5,951 bases of DNA from Methanotrichaceae archaeon (GTDB taxonomy: Archaea > Halobacteriota > Methanosarcinia > Methanotrichales > Methanotrichaceae). A model generated the notes under the pieces. The model was not told the DNA's origin, did no database searches, and saw nothing but the letters and a program-made list of their open reading frames with translations. The first letter of the stretch is position 1; the number at the start of each line of letters is the position of its first letter. This document shows positions 1 to 5,580 of this stretch, in pieces. Made by a program: the position numbers and the translations under genes. The DNA lies in contig DUKF01000051.1 in assembly GCA_013329455.1 (NCBI GenBank), positions 1-5,951 of the forward strand, given 5' to 3'.

Positions 1-207
1 GAGGCGAACTTCAACTCCAACGTGATCGGCGTTGCCCACATTGGCTGGCTCTCAAGGGACCCGAAGGCCAACGAAAAGGGACGTCACGACGAGTACGGTA
101 GGAGCGTCGAAGATCTGACGGGAGTCTTCTCCATCGAGAAGTTCATCCAGCTCTGGGGCAACGATACTTGCGGGTCCGTGAGCGTCGATTGGCTCCCGTG
201 CATCTGA
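1..207 (+). CDS. 3' end of an unrecognised gene (5' part outside window)
   Basis: The reading frame is open from the first base and ends at TGA 205-207, giving the last 68 residues of a longer protein. It begins EANFNSNVIGVAHIGW and ends SVSVDWLPCI. An internal GTG at 22 could be read as a start, but the frame continues upstream with protein-like content, so a partial gene is more likely. The tail is rich in Gly, Asp, Trp and Ser, has two cysteines (in NDTCGS and LPCI), and shows no membrane segment. I do not recognise the family. The next gene's likely start lies 75 bases downstream on the same strand with its own candidate promoter, so the two need not be co-transcribed. Coding status is fairly sure; function is unknown. 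Confidence 0.6.
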   Translation, partial: EANFNSNVIGVAHIGWLSRDPKANEKGRHDEYGRSVEDLTGVFSIEKFIQLWGNDTCGSVSVDWLPCI

Positions 208-237
208 TATGCGACAAAAGACCACGATTCGAAGTTG

Positions 238-245
238 CTTTTAAG
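238..245 (+). promoter_or_regulatory. Candidate archaeal TATA box for the TPR gene
   Basis: CTTTTAAG lies about 25 bases before the ribosome binding site region of the TPR gene. Transcription starting about 25 bases downstream would give a short leader of roughly 15 bases containing the GGAG at 270-273. The match to an archaeal TATA box is weak, and the assignment rests mainly on spacing. Confidence 0.25.
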
Positions 246-269
246 GTCGTATTTGAAGGACAAAAAAGT

Positions 270-273
270 GGAG
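270..273 (+). promoter_or_regulatory. Ribosome binding site deciding the TPR gene start
   Basis: GGAG sits nine bases before the GTG at 283. The same arrangement, GGAG then nine bases then ATG, recurs at 1117-1120/1130 in the truncated paralogue, embedded in a shared block (aaaaaagtggagtggg). Conservation of this block in both copies supports starting translation at 283 and not at the TTG 48 bases further upstream. Confidence 0.6.
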
Positions 274-282
274 TGGGTTTAT

Positions 283-1074
283 GTGAAAGGAGAAAACGGA
301 TCGTTTGCGGCCCCTGGCGGGCTGCTGAAGTCAAGAGCGGGCGCGAGGTCCGTTCTTGTTCTGATCGCTTTGGCGTCGCTTTGCATCCCTGCCCTGGCAG
401 AGGAAGACGTAGGAGTGGAGAACACCACCGACTACTGGCTAAATATTGCCTATGGTCTGAGCGCCAATGGATCTTATGAGGAGGCCATCCAGGCTTACGA
501 TAAGGTCCTAGAGATAGACCCAAGCAATTACACTGCGCTGATCAACAAAGGTCATGCCCTACAGTACCGGGCCTTGGATTCATACAACAGAGCCCTGGAG
601 ATCACTAACGAGATCCTGGAGGAGAACCCCGATGATGCTTTGGCCTGGCAGGGGAAGGGGGCGGCTTTGAGCGGCCTTAACAGACAGGGGGAAGACGATC
701 AAGCCTACGTCAAGGCTGTTGAGGTGCTCAATCAGACCCTTGAGAATAATCCATCAGACGGCGAAGCATGGTTTTTGAAGGGCGAGAACTACGCCAACAT
801 GCACGATGCTGAGGCAGCCCTGGCAGCTTATGAAAAGGTCATCGAGCTAAATTACACGCCGAGGATAAAAGTTGCCTGGCTCACGAAGGCGATTCTTCTG
901 GCCGAGCTGCAAAGATGCGACGAGGCCCTTCAAGCATCTAATATGGCCATTGAGCTGAGCCCGAATAGCGCATCAGCCTGGTCAACCAAGGGCTACGTTC
1001 TCAACGAGCTAGGGCGCCATGCTGAGGCAGATGAGGCCTTCGCCAGGGCCGAAAAGCTGGAATGCGGGAGCTAA
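283..1074 (+). CDS. Exported tetratricopeptide-repeat (TPR) protein
   Basis: This is a 263-residue protein from the GTG at 283, chosen because GGAG is correctly placed before it; a TTG at 235 would add 16 residues. A positively charged N terminus (K15, R18, R22) is followed by a hydrophobic stretch at about residues 23-36 and a signal-peptidase-like ALA-EE site after residue 39, so export is likely. The mature part is almost entirely helical TPR units, roughly residues 50-83, 84-118, 119-158, 160-193, 197-229 and 230-261. Signature runs include GSYEEAIQAYDKVLEIDPSN and ASAWSTKGYVLNELGRHAEA. Units two and three are irregular. TPR solenoids bind other proteins; the partner cannot be read from sequence. 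There is no catalytic domain. A truncated paralogue follows immediately downstream. The TPR and export calls are firm; the role is unknown. Confidence 0.88.
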   Translation: MKGENGSFAAPGGLLKSRAGARSVLVLIALASLCIPALAEEDVGVENTTDYWLNIAYGLSANGSYEEAIQAYDKVLEIDPSNYTALINKGHALQYRALDSYNRALEITNEILEENPDDALAWQGKGAALSGLNRQGEDDQAYVKAVEVLNQTLENNPSDGEAWFLKGENYANMHDAEAALAAYEKVIELNYTPRIKVAWLTKAILLAELQRCDEALQASNMAIELSPNSASAWSTKGYVLNELGRHAEADEAFARAEKLECGS

Positions 1075-1085
1075 GCCCTGCCCAA

Positions 1086-1091
1086 TTTTTT
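1086..1091 (+). terminator. Possible T-tract terminator after the TPR gene
   Basis: A run of six T residues lies 11 bases after the TPR stop codon. Archaeal termination can use T-rich tracts without a hairpin. The same tract is also placed where a TATA-like element for the downstream remnant would be, so its role is ambiguous. Confidence 0.25.
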
Positions 1092-1129
1092 GTGATCATA
1101 TCTAGATGAAAAAAGTGGAGTGGGATGAT

Positions 1130-1321
1130 ATGAAAGGAAAAAGCGGATCTTTTGTGGCCCTCGGTGGACTATCGAAGTTGGGCGTGGGGCTCAGGCTCAC
1201 CATAGTCTTCGCGGCTCTAGCGATTCTGTGCGTCTCTGCCGTGGCGCAGGAGAATACCACCTGCCGAAAACCGAGAGCTCGCTCAAAAGAGGGTCGCCTG
1301 TTTCGTCTCCTCTTGCGATGA
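1130..1321 (+). pseudogene. Truncated paralogue of the TPR gene (signal peptide only)
   Basis: Starting at the ATG at 1130 (GGAG at 1117-1120, nine-base spacing), the first 44 residues parallel the upstream TPR protein. They share the MKGK..SF start, the GGL..K segment, a hydrophobic core at residues 23-36, a cleavage-like AVA-QE site and then ENTT. In the intact gene ENTT leads into DYW and the first TPR. Here similarity stops at base 1261 and the frame reads about 20 unrelated residues (CRKPRARS...) to TGA at 1321, overlapping the 3' end of the convergent DUF1848 gene in antisense. An in-frame ATG at 1106 lies inside the conserved leader and is a less likely start. I read it as a gene head left after a deletion or insertion at about 1261. 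It could still produce a short secreted peptide. Confidence 0.7.
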
Positions 1322-2215
1322 GGCGCCGTCCTCCCCCGGGCAGAAAAGAAACTCGCTTTTCGGATCGTGTTTCTTGTATCGACTCAAAGCAAGATCTCGG
1401 TTACGAACCGCGTAGCAGTAGACACAACCATGAGGGCATGTGTCGTACTCCCCGATGTCCACCGACTTGTAACATTTGCAGTCCGGACGTTTTCCCTTAA
1501 TCTTTGCTCTAATGGGACGTCCGCCGATTTCAGATAGACGCCTAGCGTCTACGCATCTGGCCGCTTCGGCACCCGGAACAATGTACCTTCGCTGGGAGCA
1601 GATCGTCAACTGCATGCCGTGTGCCTTCGCCATTTTTGCCAGATCAGCAGCCAAATCCAACTTTGCCTCGTCGGGTGGGTCCTCCCAAGTGAATCTGAAC
1701 TTGTGGGCAGCTAGGTCAAGGTTCTTCAACGTTTTCCTGTAAATTTGGGCGAAGGAGATCACCACCTCATCGGTGGTCCCTTCAAGGGCCCCGGCCAGAT
1801 TCTCGAAGTTCTTGAGGTGAAAGTCGACCGGTGTCAGGGACGAGAAGAGGATCGGGTCGTAGCGCCAGACCGCGGCCTTCGGCCCGTACCTCTCGGCGAG
1901 AGTTTTCATGTGCTGGATCGAGCGCTTAGAAACGACGACTGAAGACTCCAGAGCCCGAGGGTAGGCGGTGATCGTGTACTGGACGGTGAAGGGACGGCCG
2001 AACTCGCTCACAGTCTCCAGCCGTTTTTCGAAGGGGCCGAGGTTCTTGGTCCAGAAGACGAAGCCGTCCATGTCCTCCCGCCGCAGGCTGATTCGGCTGA
2101 CTTGGCGCCGGTTGTAGGGGTTAGCCACCTTGCAGTATCCGGCTTCGAGCCTTTTCTCGAACCACTCGCCATAGAAGGCCGGGATGTCCGTCTTGTAGCT
2201 GGCGGAGATGATCAT
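1283..2215 (-). CDS. DUF1848 family protein, C-terminal CX3CX2C Fe-S-like cluster
   Basis: This 310-residue protein matches the DUF1848 family by its N terminus (IISASYKTDIPAFY), the FVFWTKN motif near residue 53, the VWRYDPILF segment near 116-124 and the C-terminal cysteine block. That block has C246 and C248, then C260, C264 and C267 in TCPHGCVYCYA. The CX3CX2C spacing equals that of radical-SAM enzymes, but it lies near the C terminus instead of at the start of the barrel. A Fe-S-dependent, possibly radical-SAM-like activity is therefore plausible; substrate and reaction are unknown. The protein is cytoplasmic, with no signal peptide or membrane segment. It ends in KQATLF, resembling sliding-clamp-binding tails. 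The ATG at 2215 is preceded by only a weak ribosome binding site. It lies 48 bases after a small cysteine-containing gene on the same strand and converges on the TPR remnant. Confidence 0.85.
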   Translation of the reverse strand: MIISASYKTDIPAFYGEWFEKRLEAGYCKVANPYNRRQVSRISLRREDMDGFVFWTKNLGPFEKRLETVSEFGRPFTVQYTITAYPRALESSVVVSKRSIQHMKTLAERYGPKAAVWRYDPILFSSLTPVDFHLKNFENLAGALEGTTDEVVISFAQIYRKTLKNLDLAAHKFRFTWEDPPDEAKLDLAADLAKMAKAHGMQLTICSQRRYIVPGAEAARCVDARRLSEIGGRPIRAKIKGKRPDCKCYKSVDIGEYDTCPHGCVYCYAVRNRDLALSRYKKHDPKSEFLFCPGEDGASSQEETKQATLF

Positions 2216-2263
2216 TTTTCGTTACCGTTCGCGGCAGTCGTTCTTATCTCATCTCGCCCCTCC

Positions 2264-2527
2264 TCATCTCATCTTGCAGCTCTTGTTGTAGTGGGGGCAC
2301 TTCTCGTTGGTGCAGACGTTCTCCCTTGTCTGAGCCGTGAGTTCCACCAGGAGGCCGTCGAGCCTCTCCTGGAGGTCGGGGGAGAGATCGCGAAACTCGG
2401 GCCCGGCGACGATCTCGCCGACTCTGTCCCTCAGAGCGACAGTCCGCATCCAGTCGCCGTGAAGAGATCCGGCTTCCCGCTCAAGGTCGGAGACGAATTT
2501 ATGCCAGGTCAGGGGATCACGCTCCAA
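2264..2527 (-). CDS. Small hypothetical protein with C-terminal cysteine motif
   Basis: An 87-residue protein read from TTG at 2527; a CTG three codons upstream is an alternative and an in-frame stop lies at 2557-2555. The first in-frame ATG is internal (residue 27), so a TTG start is the best guess. The body is predicted helical and charged, with repeated Leu/Arg/Glu. The C terminus carries C72, C77, H79 and C84 in VCTNEKCPHYNKSCKMR, a CX4CX6C pattern suited to a zinc or iron-sulfur site. GC-rich codon use like its neighbour supports coding. It sits 48 bases upstream of the DUF1848 gene on the same strand, so the two may be co-transcribed and perhaps act together. I do not recognise a named family. 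Confidence 0.6.
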   Translation of the reverse strand: MERDPLTWHKFVSDLEREAGSLHGDWMRTVALRDRVGEIVAGPEFRDLSPDLQERLDGLLVELTAQTRENVCTNEKCPHYNKSCKMR

Positions 2528-2554
2528 TTTATGCAGACCAACGATTCCAGAGCA

Positions 2555-2564
2555 TTAATATTAA
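2555..2564 (-). promoter_or_regulatory. Candidate TATA element for the small protein/DUF1848 unit
   Basis: The perfect palindrome TTAATATTAA lies about 28-37 bases before the TTG at 2527, in an AT-rich patch between GC-rich genes. TATA-to-start spacing would give a nearly leaderless transcript, which is common in archaea and fits the absence of a ribosome binding site. A palindrome could also be an operator. Confidence 0.35.
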
Positions 2565-2591
2565 CAAAAGAGTTAATCCAAATAAAGCTAA

Positions 2592-2617
2592 TGTGCGGAA
2601 GCTAGATCCTCCGCACA
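2592..2617 (-). terminator. Eight-base-pair hairpin, probable terminator of the secreted-protein gene
   Basis: TGTGCGGA (2592-2599) and TCCGCACA (2610-2617) are perfect inverted repeats around a ten-base loop. Read on the minus strand, the hairpin lies about 35 bases past the stop of the gene ending at 2652 and is followed by T-rich sequence (TTAGCTTTATTT). This suits a transcript end. An operator or RNA element ahead of the next minus-strand unit is an alternative. Confidence 0.4.
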
Positions 2618-2651
2618 ATGAGAGAGCTCAAATCAGTGTTCTTCGGCTATC

Positions 2652-3185
2652 TCACGCAACTGTAGACAATGTCTCTATTATGGATTTGGTGGTATCGTTT
2701 AAAGATGAAGCTAGGAAAATATAATTCCATTCATCGAGATACCAAGAAGCAAAGTCGTATCTTCCACTGGGTGTCGAGGGTTTTTTCTCACTAAAGGTAT
2801 GCACTTTAACTTCTCTGCCGTAGCTATCGTTAACCGAGAAATTTCCGACTTCCTTGTCACCTGTCAGTTCAAAAAAACCAATCATGAAATTTTCCATAAA
2901 CTTTGATACGACCCGTGGATCTGGTTTTTCTGGAGTGATGAGGGTTGCAACCATAATCGTAGCATTTCCGGCTGAAGGTTCCTCTAAATTTTCGACCACG
3001 ATAAACTGGATATTGTCCTCAGAAATCGACATATTAGAGGCCTCAAAGGCTGGATCTATGTCGACGGTCAAGTTAACTTCCTTGACGATCAGAATGTTGG
3101 TTTCAAGGGCTGTACTGGAGGGTAGCGTTAAAGCCAATCCCAACAAGACCGCGAGCGTTACCATAATTGTCTTGATATTTTTCAA
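2652..3185 (-). CDS. Small exported protein, probably N-glycosylated, family unknown
   Basis: A 177-residue protein read from TTG at 3185, supported by a GGTGG five bases upstream. Lysines at 2 and 5 precede a hydrophobic stretch at about residues 7-21 and a cleavage-like SSTA-LE near residue 26, so it is likely exported. The mature domain alternates beta-prone and helical segments. It has six N-glycosylation sequons (N38, N51, N74, N115, N119, N163), typical of archaeal surface or extracellular proteins. There is no second membrane segment, no cysteine and no catalytic motif I recognise. Codon use is more AT-rich than the GC-rich genes on either side, which may mean a separate origin. It has its own candidate promoter and terminator, so it is probably monocistronic. 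Coding confidence is good; function is unknown. Confidence 0.75.
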   Translation of the reverse strand: MKNIKTIMVTLAVLLGLALTLPSSTALETNILIVKEVNLTVDIDPAFEASNMSISEDNIQFIVVENLEEPSAGNATIMVATLITPEKPDPRVVSKFMENFMIGFFELTGDKEVGNFSVNDSYGREVKVHTFSEKKPSTPSGRYDFASWYLDEWNYIFLASSLNDTTKSIIETLSTVA

Positions 3186-3216
3186 TCAAACCACCAAATA
3201 TAAAGGCGAACTCCTT

Positions 3217-3225
3217 GTATAAAAG
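3217..3225 (-). promoter_or_regulatory. Candidate TATA box for the secreted-protein gene
   Basis: CTTTTATAC on the minus strand is a good archaeal TATA match about 32 bases before the TTG start. It predicts a short leader that would include the GGTGG ribosome binding site. A second TATA-like run (TTTATATT, near 3197-3204) is too close to the start to serve. Confidence 0.45.
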
Positions 3226-3343
3226 ATAAACGTTTTATTCCTTAAATCGGGTATTTTGTCTTTCAAATCTAAGCCGATATCTCATGGATTTTTGAAATTA
3301 GCCCGTGAAGGTCTTTCTCCAAAAAACGAATTTCAGAGCACGA

Positions 3344-3410
3344 CTCACACCCTCGCATCCACCCTCAGCTACAGAATCTCCAGAGCACTGCAATAGACGT
3401 CTCTCGCGAT
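3344..3410 (-). pseudogene. Decayed copy of the 3' end of the marker-12 gene
   Basis: Aligned without gaps to 4607-4673, this stretch matches at 56 of 67 bases by hand count, including 26 identical bases at 3344-3369 that cover the stop codon and one base beyond. Read on the minus strand it gives IARDV, then ALEIL, a TAG stop, then LRVDARV and TGA, against IARDV/AREVLG/LRVDARV in the intact protein. Most differences replace G or C of the gene with A or T, as expected of unselected decay. It is in the same orientation as the true gene end, so the two form a direct repeat around 3411-4606. It cannot encode a working protein. Confidence 0.85.
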
Positions 3411-3422
3411 AGAACCTGCACG

Positions 3423-3647
3423 GTGCTAAAGGTCCATCGTCGCAAAGAGCGCCAGGAGGTGGAGAAGCTCCTGAGAGGCGGCGCTCACACCGCGGTCTTG
3501 AAGGTGAGGGCCGAGGTCTGTCTTCGCTGCGGTGAGTGGCTCCGCTCCCAGGAGACGGTCCGGCGGTTCAAAGAGATCAGGTCGAAGCTGAAGCACCAGG
3601 AGGCGGCGGAGTTCAAGCCGATGGGGCTGTCGTTCGAGGTGGTGTAA
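3423..3647 (+). CDS. YgiT-type zinc-finger antitoxin-like protein, probably N-terminally damaged
   Basis: A 74-residue frame from GTG 3423. The part from about residue 12 (EVEKLLRGGAHTAVL, VRAEVCLRCGEWL, then a helical ETVRRFKEIRSKL and an F-P-G-F tail) looks like YgiT-type zinc-finger proteins, which act as antitoxin partners in small toxin-antitoxin pairs. These normally begin with a CxxC knuckle and have a second CxxC; here only the second (C33, C36) is in frame. Just upstream, in the same open frame, are codons for RTCTV. One more cysteine and a frame change would restore a CxxC-like start, so a small indel seems likely. No start codon precedes that part, and the decayed marker-12 tail ends only a dozen bases before 3423. 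No toxin gene is adjacent. It may be an orphan remnant or a shortened functional protein. Confidence 0.55.
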   Translation: MLKVHRRKERQEVEKLLRGGAHTAVLKVRAEVCLRCGEWLRSQETVRRFKEIRSKLKHQEAAEFKPMGLSFEVV

Positions 3648-3736
3648 CCAGAGATGAGAGCACGTTTATACAATCTCCGAAGTAATGAATAATCCTCAAC
3701 TGATAAATTTTCAAATATGATCTAAAACTGAATAAG

Positions 3737-4576
3737 TCAACAATTCTTACGATTCCTAAAGTTTCGGCATCTTGATTTAGCTTCTGCATCTATGTTTTCA
3801 TTAAGCATCAAATCTCTTGCATTTTTGCATAAATCTGCTTTTAAACTAGGATCTTTAGCAAGCCAATCACTAACGCTAGTAAAATGATTTCCATTTTTGT
3901 GTACAAATCCGCATTTAAGGGATAAATAACAGAATTTCATTGCATTCTTACTAACCTGATCCTTTACATTAAGTATATCTATATTATCGAACGCATGAGC
4001 CATCTCAGTAATTTCATAATTTTCATCAATATCAAAAGCGATCTTCTGAAGTACAGATACAATCTCATCTTTGGTCGTAATGCTAGGTTGGCCAACCTTT
4101 AGTCCATTCTCACAAAACATCTTTAGTGTATTCAAAAAAGTTATTCTCTCATCCTGTAAAAAATCTGATGTTGGTGGTTCTAACCATCCTAATATATCAT
4201 CAATAGCATTATCTGAGGGGAGAGAATTTTTCGATAATTTATATATTTCATCGATTGCTTGATGTTTCCTATCTCCTTCAAGCATGTCCTTCAGACGATT
4301 ATATTCGATTTTGTCGAGTTTACGTGGCCAACCGAGCTTTGGGAAACGATTCAGCACAGCATTGTATAACCTCAGTTTGTAGAGAAACCTAGGTAATTGA
4401 TTTTGTATCACTATAGAAATTCTGAAGCGAAAACGTCTAAGACAGATAAATATTAAATTAAAAATATATATTATTTTAGCTGAGCCTCTCCGAAAAACCC
4501 ACAATATACTTACTGTCAAGAGAGATGCGATAGTAATAGCTATAATTTGTTCTACAATATCATCAAACATTGTCAT
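3737..4576 (-). CDS. AT-rich membrane-anchored protein of unknown function
   Basis: A 279-residue protein from ATG 4576; a second ATG two codons on (4570) is equally possible, and an AAGGG lies just upstream. A hydrophobic segment at about residues 9-28 and a second at 34-46, followed by an Arg-rich stretch (RRFRFRIS), suggest an N-terminal membrane anchor with the remainder in the cytoplasm. The soluble part (about 85-279) is helical and charged, with repeated acidic/Leu patches and a cysteine-containing Lys/Arg-rich tail (KSRCRNFRNRKNC). No catalytic motif is apparent and I do not recognise the family. Codon use is far more AT-rich than the neighbouring core genes, a sign of acquisition. 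It lies 31 bases past the marker-12 stop on the same strand, so read-through from that operon could express it. It sits between the two copies of the marker-12 tail. Confidence 0.7.
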   Translation of the reverse strand: MTMFDDIVEQIIAITIASLLTVSILWVFRRGSAKIIYIFNLIFICLRRFRFRISIVIQNQLPRFLYKLRLYNAVLNRFPKLGWPRKLDKIEYNRLKDMLEGDRKHQAIDEIYKLSKNSLPSDNAIDDILGWLEPPTSDFLQDERITFLNTLKMFCENGLKVGQPSITTKDEIVSVLQKIAFDIDENYEITEMAHAFDNIDILNVKDQVSKNAMKFCYLSLKCGFVHKNGNHFTSVSDWLAKDPSLKADLCKNARDLMLNENIDAEAKSRCRNFRNRKNC

Positions 4577-4606
4577 TGACCCTTAAAATTAATATTATCT
4601 ATTCTT

Positions 4607-4673
4607 CTCACACCCTCGCATCCACCCTCAGCCCCAGAACCTCCCGAGCCCCGCCGAAGACGTCTCGGGCGAT
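4607..4673 (-). repeat. Direct-repeat copy within the 3' end of the marker-12 gene
   Basis: This is the intact partner of the decayed copy at 3344-3410 (56 of 67 bases identical, same orientation). Homology runs from one base past the stop codon into the last 22 or so codons. Composition changes sharply to AT-rich at exactly this edge. Confidence 0.8.
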
Positions 4674-5579
4674 CAGGGCGCCGCCGAGGGCCGCATCGCA
4701 GCTTTTGAGGGGCAGAACCTCGCGCCCCAGAAGCTCCGAGACCTTGCCTGCGATCCGAGAGGCGGGGTCGCCCGCGAGATACAGCGCCGGGCGATCGGAG
4801 CCAAGGTCTCTCAGAAGGACGCCCATCGCCGCAAGCTCCATGGCGGCAAAAAGAGCCAGGATCTCGAATGCCTCCTCTTTCTCTTCGGGGGTGCAGTCCT
4901 TGAGGCCGGCAAGGCCGCGCTTTCGCAAGATCCCGCCCCTGGTGAAGGCCTCGTTGGCGGTCATCTTCCCGGCGTCGACTGACCGGATCGCAGCGACGTC
5001 CAGAGGCCCGTGGAGGAGGCCGGGCGCGAAGATGGGGGCATCGATCGCACCCGCGATCTTGCCATTGACGATGCCGAGGGTGACGACGTTGGAGCTGGCA
5101 TCGGATATTATGAAGTCCGCGGGGCCATCTTTGAAGACCTTGTAGGCGAGCCCCACCTTCTCGGGGCTTGAGCCGTGGGAGAAAACCTTTATCCTGGGGT
5201 CGATCTCGGATCTATCGTGAATTCCGGGCAGAAGAATCGCAGGCCATTTCGATCCCAGGATCGCATCGAAGACGTTGGTTCCGCCGCCGACATGAATCCC
5301 TGCCCCCTTTTGGCTGATCACGCCCCTGTTCGCGGCATCCTCGATCCTGACGATCTCCGAGAGGCCGTCCCCCATCGAGTAGCTGAGGGCTAGAAGCTCG
5401 ACCTTTTCGGCGCTTCCAGCGCCAACGCCGTTTGAGCCGAGGTCGAAGGCCACCCTTATCCGATCCGTGATCTCCTCGGGAGAAAGGCCTCCAGCCACCT
5501 CCCTCGGGATGACGCAACACTTCCCCTCGGAGTTTGCAAACCTTATCGCCCTCGTCCCGTGATCCACGCCCAAAAACAT
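4608..5579 (-). CDS. Methanogenesis marker protein 12 (UPF0285)
   Basis: This 323-residue protein is recognised from its opening (MFLGVDHGTRAIRF) and overall pattern as the UPF0285/methanogenesis marker 12 family, known essentially from methanogens and of undetermined function. Its architecture resembles sugar-kinase/acetate-kinase/Hsp70 (ASKHA) folds. A phosphate-1-like loop lies at residues 4-14, a glycine-rich GAGIHVGGGTNVFD at 92-105, a phosphate-2-like SDASSNVVTLGI with VNGKI at 159-175, and an adenosine-site-like YLAGDP at 267-272. A phosphotransfer or ATP-dependent role is inferred. It is cytoplasmic, with no signal peptide. It appears full length. The start is the ATG one base after the cofD stop, so translational coupling is very likely. 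Its last 67 bases are duplicated at 3344-3410. Confidence 0.88.
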   Translation of the reverse strand: MFLGVDHGTRAIRFANSEGKCCVIPREVAGGLSPEEITDRIRVAFDLGSNGVGAGSAEKVELLALSYSMGDGLSEIVRIEDAANRGVISQKGAGIHVGGGTNVFDAILGSKWPAILLPGIHDRSEIDPRIKVFSHGSSPEKVGLAYKVFKDGPADFIISDASSNVVTLGIVNGKIAGAIDAPIFAPGLLHGPLDVAAIRSVDAGKMTANEAFTRGGILRKRGLAGLKDCTPEEKEEAFEILALFAAMELAAMGVLLRDLGSDRPALYLAGDPASRIAGKVSELLGREVLPLKSCDAALGGALIARDVFGGAREVLGLRVDARV

Positions 5580-5580
5580 C

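Noticed and set aside
143..523. A 126-residue minus-strand open frame across the TPR gene start
   Set aside because: It is antisense to the well-supported TPR gene, has an unstructured Arg/Ser/Pro-rich composition and has no start signal; it is a shadow of GC-rich coding sequence.
2102..2605. A 167-residue plus-strand open frame crossing two minus-strand genes
   Set aside because: It spans the DUF1848 start and the whole small cysteine-protein gene in antisense, with no ribosome binding site and no recognisable domain.
2854..3222. A 122-residue plus-strand open frame opposite the secreted-protein gene
   Set aside because: The minus strand has a signal peptide, ribosome binding site and promoter; the plus frame has none of these.
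3261..3335. Short inverted repeats (TTTCAAA/TTTGAAA and TGAAATT/AATTTCA) in the intergenic region
   Set aside because: They are seven bases each with spacers of 23-29 bases in AT-rich sequence, which is within chance expectation, and have no clear position relative to a gene start.
3344..4673. Reading the two repeat copies as an insertion sequence or CRISPR
   Set aside because: There are only two copies, they are direct and derived from a gene end, and there is no transposase, terminal inverted repeat or regular spacing between them.
4570..5145. A 191-residue plus-strand open frame opposite the marker-12 gene
   Set aside because: Its Arg/Ala/Ser/Pro-rich low-complexity composition is typical of the antisense of a GC-rich gene, and the minus strand encodes a recognised family.
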